Source: Aphis gossypii (lineage: Eukaryota; Arthropoda; Insecta; Hemiptera; Aphididae). From it: a DNA stretch of 64,000 nt. Below are positions 53,487-64,000 of the stretch, one piece after another. The translations under genes and the position numbers were made by a program. A model generated the notes under the pieces. That model was not told the origin of the DNA and did no database searches. It saw nothing but the letters and a program-made list of their open reading frames with translations. Location of the stretch: assembly GCF_020184175.1 (NCBI RefSeq), contig NC_065531.1, positions 22,031,213 to 22,095,212 on the forward strand. Reading direction: 5' to 3'. Each line of letters starts with the position of its first letter. Positions within the stretch are counted from its first letter, which is position 1.

Positions 53487-56400
53487 CAATTAATATAACA
53501 TAAATAGGTATATAATATTTCAAGGTAGATTGACTATATAGGTAGGTATATAGGCTTTATAGTTCTATCTACTATGTATCAATACAAGAATATTATAGTA
53601 TAGTATATAGGTACCAAACACTTAACTTGAATATTTTAATCTAATATTTGAATTTTAAATACAGATTAGAGAAAGGCTGTTCACCAATCTATCATAGAAT
53701 TATACGGTCAAATTAATAAATTATAAAAAACATTTATGTATAATATGTAAATGATATGTTCTTAATAATTGTCAAGATATCCTTGTTAAAATCTCATTAA
53801 AAAACATTTAACTTTTCAATATTTCTTTAAACAAAATACCTATAGGTATGAAAAATATAATTCATTCTACCTAACTTAGCCTAAAACATTTTTAGTATAT
53901 AATATATTTATAATTTATATCTTAAAAGAGGTGGATGTTTTATTACAAAAAACACCCCTTTACCTCTTTTCCTGATAAGTTTGTCAAGAATATATATAAT
54001 TATATACCTAATAAATAAAGGATTGGAAATACTTGTGTTACTTAGGTATATGGATTTTTTTTATTAGATAGAAAGGTACGCTACTTTTTAAAAACTACAC
54101 ATCTATCATTAACTAGGAGGTTCTTGAGTAATTTGCTTTCAACTAGTGAATGAATATAGTTACATTTTTCCTTTTTCTGTATAATACATTTTTACTTTAG
54201 GTATATATTCAAATGTAATGTATAGGTACCTATAAATTCAAGTATGATATTAATTTTTTTATTAAAAAATATATTTATGGCTAGTGAGTACCATAATTGG
54301 AGAAGTATTTTTTATAGAAATTGTTTAATAATTTAATACTGTTGTTTACTGTTAAAACAATAAAGAATAAAATATCTACCTATATCTATCACGATTCATT
54401 GTTTATCATTATTAGGGCTCAGATTTAAATGCCTATAAAACCATACTAATATGCTCTTAAAATTGCCACATAATTTTTATTGTAAAGAAGAAATAATTAT
54501 TATTTTATTAAAAATAAAATTATCCACAGTGAATAATAAGAAAAAAAAATGAATCAAATAATTAACAATGTGTACGGAAAACCCCAATAAACCTATTAAA
54601 ACAAAAACAACTTAAATATCTAGAAAACAATTTATCTTTAGATAATATTTTCAATAGGCTAAATTTGTATTGTATATTGAACAAATACCTATACATTAAA
54701 AATAACAAAATGACTCAATTCCTAAAAAATATTTTAAAAATAAAAAATGTTAAAATATGCCAAAAAAAGTTTCAGCTTCAAAGCATCCTTTACATGAAGT
54801 AAATTATGTACATGAAAACATTATCTAAGATCAACTAATAAATATGCCCTTTGCATTGAGATCCGAGCCATAGTCAATATTATGATCCTAGTTATGCATA
54901 AAAATGTCAATAAAAATCACATAGAAATTAACTTAGTGTTAATTAATATAAGTATGTACACTAATGTGGTATGTGTATTAATAAACTTGATTTGTTTTCA
55001 TAATATAAAAAATAATTTGTACAAAATACTGAAGTAGGTAGGTGAGTAGGTAATTATTTTTTTAATATTATTGGAGGCTTTATAGGTATGTATTATGAGA
55101 CTATTAAGTAAATTTTTCTCTTTTAAACATTACATAATATTAGTATAATTATAATATATACTCCATATGTACTAATTAAAATAGTATTGTATTCCGTGGA
55201 TTTAAAATTTCAAAAAATAAATGAACTCAGTTCCAATATAATCAAGACAATACTATTTATATAGGTATTCAATTCATATTTTAAATATGTATAATTGTAT
55301 CAAATAAAATAGATATTATACTACACCTATTTTGAGGAATATTTAATAATTATTTATTTTTTTATTTTGAGATATTATCCTTGTCGAGATCCTTGTATAT
55401 AACACATTTTTGCGAGCATTTTTGTCTGTATTGAATATACAACATTTAATGAAAAATAAAGTATTAAACATTAATTATCAATAAATTATATAACACTAAT
55501 TTATAGAGGTAAGTTGTATGAGAAAAATAGTTTAGAAAAAAAATCATTATTTTATCATTATATTAATGATTTTAAAACTGACTTAAATCATAAAATCATA
55601 GTATTTCCTTACTTAGATCACTTATTATATTATATTATATTATATTTTCGTTTAACAAAATTGTCTAACCAAATTAGAATCGAATGTATTTAATTAATTT
55701 ATCTAGGTTTAATAAAAATGTATTTGGTGCCCGTTAAAACTTCTTATAATTTGAAAGGTTAATTATATAATGGCTAATATCTACCCTAATGGCAGATACC
55801 TATTTACTTATGTTGTAAATAGTTTCAAATTATTTTATATTTAACAGTTATATCAAAAACTTGTAATATATTATTTAGGAATTGAATAAATAAATTTTAA
55901 AAAGACACATCTGATTTACAATATAATACTGTTTATATATTTTGATTAATAATTGAGGTCCATACTGTATGATTTGAAAATGTCTGTTAAAAAGATAATA
56001 AAATGTTTCTTCAAGTTTATTCATAGCCATGGTGAATGTTAAACTAATTGTAGTGTGTCATTTTAATATCTTTTCTATGAGTATGTCATTTAATAATATA
56101 ATATGATACACATTGATGGAGCCAAAAAGGGTTGAGTGTACCTTTATTGTATGTTTGTAAATTATGTAGTGTGTATACTTTTAATTTATTTGTATAGGAT
56201 ATCGCAATATTTATATATATTATATTTATCTAATGTGTGTTGTACCCCAAGTTGTACATATTTTAGTGTAACTATATTATGTATTAAAAATAGTGTTTTT
56301 CTTTCTTTTATATAATTATCTTAAATGTTCTATTACATACAAGTAGAATGTGTATACCTCAATGTACACATATTATATGTATAGTAATAAAATATTAGAT

Positions 56401-59372
56401 AAGTTTTTACCTATGTATTTAATTATATACTAAAATATATAACTATTGCCCATTATACAAACCTGAGCTTCAATCGTTATTATTAGAATTATTATTTATT
56501 TCAACTATGATGGTTTATCTTTACTTTTAAAGTTGTATAATATAATAAAAATACTCTGGTACTCAGCATCAACAATGCCCATAATATAAAATTTTGCCTG
56601 TATAAACTGAGAAGACTGATTGTACCTATTCTTGTTTTGAAAAAATGTTATGAAATAATTTTTTAGAAAAAACTTAAAAATAAAATATTGTTGTTCGTAT
56701 TCATAAAAAAAATAAATGTAGTTAAAAATTTCAATCGATATTTCATTATATCTAATAAATATATGAATTGATTATAGTGTAACTCTCTATACTCTAAACC
56801 AGATCCACACAATTATAGTAAAAAATGATAGTTATGATTGTAATACTTAATATTAAATGGTTTTAAGAGACTATCTTAATTTGTACGATAAAAAAATTAC
56901 TGCAGTAATGCCATGTGTTTGGGTTAAGTATACATTTTATAATTTATTATATACCTAATTTATATTTATATTTTTATGTTATAAGCAGAACTAGGCCTTA
57001 TTAAATTAAGTTTATTAAATCAAACGTAATATTATTTGTTACTTTATAATATTTATCTATTATATTACTTAGACTGGATAAACAAATAACAATAAATTAT
57101 TAAATTTTCAATATAATAAAAAACAGAGTAAAAAACCTTTCTACTAGTATAATCACATCACATATATTATCTCTAAAATTTAATTAAATACAAATTAATT
57201 GAATACTATTTAGTTTGCATTCTATAAAATGTTATTAATACCATCAGTAGTTCAGTCTTCAGTTATCATTCATTGCTAGTATAATTCTTCTGTGTGTATA
57301 TTGATGAGTATTGTTTTTTTGAATTATTTTTATTCTTATTATAATGGATTGGTTAAATACAATGAAACTGAGAATGACACTATTCTCTTCATCTGCTATT
57401 AAAAAAGAATATCTTTTATCAATAAATGCTTCTTGTTTATTGTTTAACAATAGAAAATATTCCATCCATAACTTTGGATCTAATATAAGTAAAAAAAAAA
57501 AAAGATAAGAGTATATAGCGGTTTTGCTTCATAATAAAAATAGTTATCCATGGTACATTTTATACTGGGTTTATACATTAAAATTTTTCCGAATAGGTAT
57601 ATGGTGTATATTATAATAAAATTGGCATATCTCTATGATATATCATATTGTGCATTAAAACTAACCATAAAGTTGCCAAAAACAAAATGCCCTAATTTTT
57701 TTCTTAAAAGTATGATCAAATAAAATGTAAGAACTTTATGGTTAACATAGCAGAAACAAAAAAAACAGAAGCATTCTAATATTGTTAGCTATTGTACAAC
57801 TCTAGCAAATAAAGCTCATATGATTTCCTAAACTCTTATTAAATCTTGTGCGTCTGATGTTGTTAGCTGTATTGTTGTATTTGATATAAAAAGTTGGTTA
57901 AACAAATATAATTATTCCCCCTATCAATCATACAGTTTATCATAGCATTAATGATATATTAACTTCTACCAAAACTGAATTAATATCTAAACTTAAAGTA
58001 AAAATTATAAATATTACTTGTGTTATTTGATATTTATATCAAATTGTTAATGTAAAAAACCTCTTATTTAACAAAATATACCTTGAAATTGTATGGTGTT
58101 TAAATAAAATGCTTTTGTCATTAAAAACAAATGTTCTAACCAGTAAAGATATAAAAATAGATTAATTATATAATAAAATATATTCAAAAACTAGGTTGTC
58201 AGGTTAAAAACCCATTTTAAATAAATGATAATTAGAATACTTTTTTATGATATCAAATGAAACATTTATTGAAATTGTAAAATTGATCAATTCATTATTA
58301 GAACCTATGTTTAACACTGTAATTTACAGATTTTTGATAAAATAAATATATTGCAAATAAATACTAATCACTAGATAATAATGCTCAACAAATACTTTGT
58401 ACATTTCCAACAACTTATCTGCATGGTACTAAATTCTTAAATGTACGTCCATAATTAACTCATCCATAAAATTAATTTTGAAAACACTGATAAAAAAAGA
58501 TTATAGATAACAATCACATATTGTTGATTGAACTTTTTAGGAGAACGATAGAATCAACATTCAAAATATTGTCTATCAGTATTTTAGTTATCTAATGCTT
58601 ATTTTTCTTTTAAAACGTGTACTTGGTTAACTAGTAAATACTATATATTATAGTGTTAGAGGTATACTCGTATAGGCTTGTAGATGATACTTTCATTTTT
58701 CCTTTCAATAGAACCCATTTTTTTTAGTATGTTCATGCCATAGAATAATTTAATAGAACATTTTATACCATATCATTAGTTATAACTGTAAATTGCTCAT
58801 TTGTTTTTATTTTTTTTTGCCAAGGTACCTATTTAGATTATTGGTTGAGTACAAGTCACTTGAAAATATATATATTAATTATTATTATATACCTACAACC
58901 ATTATATATGTTGAATATTCTATTTTTATTTAATGTGATAAAATTAAAAATAGAAAAAAAATAAACTATAATAAAATAAGTAAATATTAATAAATTAGTA
59001 TTTAATTTTAAATAGCTACATAGATACTTAAGGAAAATATTTTGTCCCAATAAAAAATACTTAAATACTTTTACTCAAGTGCTTACAAGACTGTCTAATG
59101 TCTATAGATAGTTTATTGATAATATTTTACAAAAATGCATTTGATTTGTTCAGTAACTTTAGTATATTACATATAATAGAAAGTCAAATCCTCTCAACAA
59201 TATTCTATACCTACATCGCTGTACAAGAGAACCATTAAAAAAAAAAATTTTCGTTTATATAAAATGACATAATTAATGTAATTTTGTCTTAGACAAACAA
59301 TTTAAGAAAATTTCCTTTTTTTAATTTATTCTAACTTTAAATTATTTTATAAACAAAGTGAATAATGACTAA

Positions 59373-59523
59373 ACTCTGTCCAGCGAGAGAACGTGTTGAT
59401 TCTGCATATTCTCCTTATCACCCTACTATCGAAACCGGTTCCGCTATGGTAGGGTGTCATTTGAGGATGCGCAGAAAAACCGATTTTGGTCGTCCCGCTA
59501 CACGTTTTCTCGCTGGATAGAGT
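59373..59523. repeat. 151-bp nested foldback (hairpin) element
   Basis: Outer 24-bp arms at 59373-59396 and 59500-59523 match at 22 of 24 positions (CCAGCGAGA and ACGTGT cores). Inward, TTCTGCATATTCTC pairs with GAGGATGCGCAGAA, then CACCCTACTAT (59419-59429) pairs with ATGGTAGGGTG (59446-59456), around a GAAACCGGTTCC centre. About 20 extra bases on the right side make a bulge. It is much richer in GC than its surroundings. A compact MITE is the simplest reading; a structured RNA or a conserved regulatory hairpin are alternatives. The open frame through it on the minus strand (59347-59538) is probably incidental. Confidence 0.75.
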
Positions 59524-61344
59524 ATACAATGTAATCACATAGTACTCGTTATAGTCTATTTATATCCAAATAATAATGATGACCTGATAAATCTTTAATG
59601 CAAATGTTGTGGTCATTATAGGTATTGTTAATGAATAATATCTAATAAATTCCATTATGACATATTCCAGAATGTTATTATTTTTAGTGGCCTCAAGTAA
59701 ATACAATGTTCAATGTTGATACGTTGATGTATTACGTTAAATTTGACTAAAATTACGGTCAACCATTAGCTTTAAAAATAAATTAAATTAAAATAAGAAC
59801 TTGTTACATAATTATTTTCAAAACAACAAAAAAATGATAAATATACTTAGTATTATCACTAATTAATAAGTCAACATTTCACACCATTATAAAATAAAAA
59901 ATAATTTGTATTTAATTTTTTTTTTAATTTCTTTATTAGAACGACTCATGTAATCTTGTATTACATTTACATACTTATTTATTAAAACTAAATAGTCTAA
60001 GTATTTGAAATAATTACAAAATAATAATTTCCGGTTTTTCAGAATTTTCATCAAATTAGTCAAAGATAAATATTTTTATACGATTGAATATCTTAATAAT
60101 GTCATCAAAATTTAAACTTCAATCACACATAAAAAAAAATTGTAACTTCGCTAAACTTTTGTTTTATTTCCAATAAATAATTTTGTAAGAAATCTTTTAT
60201 CAATTATTCAAACTTTGGGTAGTTAAATTAAACGTTTTATAAATTTTAAACTATAAAATATCTTATAATTTGTATAACTCGTAATTTTGATGAATTTCAT
60301 AAAAGCTCAACTTAAAATACTTGTAAAAAATATATATATACTTTTTAATTATTAGAATATTTTATAAAAAAAATTATTCCACTATTATTTATTATTAATT
60401 ACAACGGTAAAACAAATTCAATTTTGTTGAAAACCAACATTGACGTAAAAGATATCGTTTTTCTAATTACATTATTTTTGTTTTTATTTTACCTGATTTT
60501 TTTTAAAGTATTTGGTTTTTTTCTTATTGACATTATGAAAGTAATATCTAAACCAAATTTTTAAATAGAAATCATCCTCAAAATTTAAAATCGAAGAATT
60601 TGTTCTTCTTTAAAACGTGCTTATTAATACTTTTCAGTTTTCACGGTGGCCAACATTAACGCACGATGTTCAACACCACTACATCTTTGATGCATACAAT
60701 TATTATTTAAATGTTAAAAACTATATATTTCAAAGGCTGTATTTATAATAATATACTAATAATAGATAATAATATAAAAGATACTCATATCTATTTGAAT
60801 ACAGGTAATACGCGTGAAGTTTGAAAACTATTTTAATTTAGCTTAAGATATGTCATTACAGCAAATTGTTTAAAATTGAATTTATTTTTATCTCAATTGT
60901 TAAATTATTAAAAATTCATTTAACAATCAATAACATATTTTTTTATCAAGGTTATCTATTTTTATTTTATATACAGATACCTTAAGCTTAAGTATGCCTA
61001 TTGCCAAAATAATTTTTTAAGAAATTTTTAGTGTGATTTTTATCATTGGTATAGAAACTAACTATATAGTATATACCTACAAACTTTTATATTTAATATG
61101 ACATATTCTTCATATATATTTTTATAAGTATAATCAGTGTAATAAATTAAAACTCATTACTTTAGGTATTTTTTTTTTTTTTTTTGTGATAATATAGGCC
61201 TTGAGTGACATTTTGATTTTCATCCGACTCTAATTTGGTTTATCAAGCTAGTTGAAGTATTACAATTCTGTATTCACGGGGAAAAACAAATCTTTTTGTC
61301 TCAGCGTATTTACCTCTACTAGTCAGTAGTCATCTCTTATAACC

Positions 61345-61402
61345 GCTAGAGACCGTTGACCCCTAATTATCCGAACCGGGACGACTCGGATGAATAGAAT
61401 CT
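61345..61402. mobile_element. Solo inverted-repeat fragment, possibly pogo/Tigger-like
   Basis: GTTGACCCCTAATTATCCGA followed by TCGGATGAATAGAAT forms a short imperfect hairpin (ATTATCCGA against TCGGATGAAT) inside a GC-richer patch. The start resembles Tigger-type ends, but no second end was found. Confidence 0.3.
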
Positions 61403-64000
61403 TCGTTTTGCTCTAGATTTTTTTTTATGACATTATAAATTGTATTTCTTTCTTTCGTAATTATTAGTCGCTTATTGATAGTTATGGTACCTAGTTGCTA
61501 CTGAAATTAAATATTTTTTGTTTTGAAAAAATGTCTTAATATAATATATAACGCAATACTCTTATCATGATAATGAGTCTTAGAACTTAGAAGTTATTCG
61601 AACCATTGTTAAACAACTATTTAACAATGTTTATATAGATACATTTACAATCTTAGATAAATTACCTATCTAGATTTTAGTAAGTAATATATGTAAATAC
61701 CATCCCTTTTATCTTTTAAACGATGTTGAATAGGTGTATTTATATATATACATTATACGTATATTGTATGAAATAATAATTATTCGTTAACTATGGGTAT
61801 ATCCAAGATGGGTTGATTTAGATCCATCGTAGTCTCTTAGATATAACATCAATTAAGATTATTATTATTAAACCTTATACTAAAAAAGATATGTTAAGAA
61901 ATCAGGTTTATTCACCATTTGATTCTAAATTAATTAAATGAAATGTTATGTAATTATCGGTATTTTATTCTTCTTCTAAAATTATTTAAAATACTAGATA
62001 TAGGCACTTGTATAGTATTATTTGATAAAATTAAATAATGGAAGATCATTCAATTCCATAACATAACAAGAATATTACGTATACAACATATACTTGAACG
62101 AATTTTATACATATATTGTACGTATGTTGTATATGTTACGCAAACAAATTATGTGGCTTGTAGACTGTAGTAGTACTACATAGTACATACATTGTATAAT
62201 TGTACATTTGTACCTACCTATTAGGTACCTATTTCAATTTTAGTAAAATAAAAATATTAATTACAGAATTAATTATGTCGGTTAAAATATAGCTCTTACG
62301 TATCATAAATTAAAAAAAAAATTCTAGCTTTTTTAAATAATTTTTTGTATTATATTGTCTACATTTCAAAGTATCTAGTGTATTGTTTTCAAGATCTAAT
62401 TTTTTTTTCTTGAAATAATTAATATTTAATCATATTAATGTAGGATTAGTATTATGCATTTTCTTTTACGCACAATATTTAATTAAATAATTACAATAAT
62501 ATAAATATATGATTGAAAATTAGAGGCACCTAAAAAATGTATTTTATTTATCCTGCGGGTTTGACTCCCTACCTCTTTAATCCAAGCTTAATCAGTACAT
62601 AATTGATATAGGTAGGTATTTCGAAGTCTTAGTTAATTTGAATTATTCGAAGAGATTTCATAATTACGTCAATTTTATATTGTTTAACATTTTAATTATT
62701 GTTAGAGAAAGTGTTCCGATTACACAATAACCATTCATTAGAAAATGTAATTCCATCATTACAACACGATATTTTATAATTATTTTTTACTCTTTAGTGT
62801 GAATTTCAATATCAACATTTTTCGTGGTATAGACTTATTAAATGATATAATAGTATATTAAAATGTTATTCCTTTGGTTATTATTATCAATAGATTAAAA
62901 AAAATAGCTTAAACAGATATCTATTAGTATAAATCAATGTATATTGTTTACTTTTCCTATATACAACTAATTTAGGGAATTTAGAAACTAAATAAATATC
63001 TATTAAAAAATATAATTCCGTTATTCAGAGTAGCTATTTCATAAAAAAAAAAACATATTTATATTAATTCAATTATTTAACGGTGTCAATACATACTTTT
63101 TTTGCAAATTTATATAAGTAATATAATGATCAGTGTTGTATTGGGAAAAAAATCGGAAGTATACGCTATTTTAAAACAAGCGTAGGTACCAAAAAACTTA
63201 TTTTAATGATAATATTTAAATATTTGTACAAATAATACTCTGTTATATTATATCGTATGGTTTTAATATCGACTAGAATACAACTATTAGCTTAACATAA
63301 TTTAGTATAGAGTGCTGAATGCTGATAATTAATAATTATTCTTTGACAGTGTCAAAGATTTTAATTGATTATTAAAATTGTTATTGTTCAATCTACTATT
63401 TGTTTTTATAAAGACGTACAATACTAACTTTAGTTATTGAATGGGGTTGTTTAATTTTTAATATATTGATACATTTATTTGAAAAGCCAATAGGTTTATT
63501 ACCAAATATAAAATTTTAGTTTCACTTTGCCAATTATAAAATAGCTACATAAAAAAAACACCCTGTAAAAAAGCGGTGACTAAATTATAAATAACTGTCA
63601 GGTTCATGCAGTTGGTAACTATATAGTCGGAGAAATAGACTAAGCCTTCTATTATAATACTTAGTGTTGTAAATGAATCATCGTCACTGTGACGTACATT
63701 TTAATGCCTATATAAAAATAATATATTTTTTACGCCGTTATAATATAATTAATCTCAGATTTAATATAGAATTTTTATATTTTATGATATTATTTCAATT
63801 GTTCTGGCCATCATTACTCATTACATTTATTTAATAGTATATTATTTTTACTTCGTCGGCCTACAAATATATTTATCTTAAAATACCCAAGTTTATATAC
63901 TATAATATATATGGATACCTAATACAGTAATACCTATTAAATTTAAACTAATTATTATCTTTGGAATTGTAGAAATTTCGTAAAACATTTGAGCATAATA

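Larger units (their letters stand above)
52434..64000 (+). other. Probable long first intron, or intergenic DNA, to the window end
   Basis: No exon with coding character was seen on either strand. The stretch is AT-rich with TA and ATTAT tracts, for example a five-base TTATA tract at 55622-55648. It holds the inverted-repeat element at 52971-53486, the foldback at 59373-59523 and a GC-richer patch at 61230-61420. Confidence 0.45.

Noticed and set aside
61990..62140. Loose inverted similarity around GTATACAACATATAC
   Set aside because: The arms match poorly and the words are common in this AT-rich DNA.
1..64000. tRNA, rRNA genes, CRISPR arrays, operon-style genes
   Set aside because: No cloverleaf with A and B boxes, no rRNA-like sequence and no regularly spaced repeat array was seen by eye; the spliced genes show eukaryotic nuclear DNA. 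A tRNAscan or Rfam search could still find short RNA genes missed here.

Overview
The window looks like nuclear DNA of an aphid or a close hemipteran relative. It is strongly AT-rich, has many poly-A/T and TA tracts and scattered GGTACCTA-type words, its genes are split by GT-AG introns, and small DNA-transposon remnants are common. The organism is inferred from style and gene content, not from a marker gene. Long open frames are few; the real genes were rebuilt exon by exon from splice sites, reading phase and protein motifs.

Four genes are supported. (1) 6024-9829, plus strand: the 3' six exons of a class A (rhodopsin-like) G-protein-coupled receptor, from late TM3 to the stop; its 5' exons were not found. 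(2) 16487-26588, minus strand: a complete four-exon, 428-residue family III CoA-transferase of the SUGCT type (succinyl-CoA:glutarate CoA-transferase), with a likely mitochondrial presequence. (3) 38146-47541, plus strand: a complete fourteen-exon, 727-residue two-lobed transferrin-like protein with a signal peptide and a hydrophobic GPI-type tail, lacking most iron ligands. (4) 52365-52433 and beyond, plus strand: the first coding exon of an unidentified gene behind a GC-richer leader; the rest of the window appears to be its first intron.

The most notable structure is an old tandem duplication. The left arm (from position 1 to about 11.1 kb) and the right arm (about 19.2 to 34.7 kb) share collinear blocks, both coding and intronic. 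The left arm keeps the intact receptor exons but has only a broken CoA-transferase exon at the window edge. The right arm keeps the intact CoA-transferase but holds a stop-riddled receptor pseudogene (about 32.7-34.2 kb). This looks like reciprocal loss after duplication of a block holding both genes.

The rest is AT-rich intergenic and intronic DNA carrying several non-autonomous transposons: pogo/Tigger-like MITEs (20.1 and 48.8 kb), a hAT-like element with an 8-bp target duplication inside transferrin intron 3 (40.4-41.3 kb), a Mutator-like element with a 9-bp duplication (49.4-50.0 kb), a second hAT-like element with internal repeats (53.0-53.5 kb), a 439-bp inverted-repeat element (21.2-21.7 kb) and a 151-bp nested foldback at 59.4 kb. 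The three identified genes show no common pathway.
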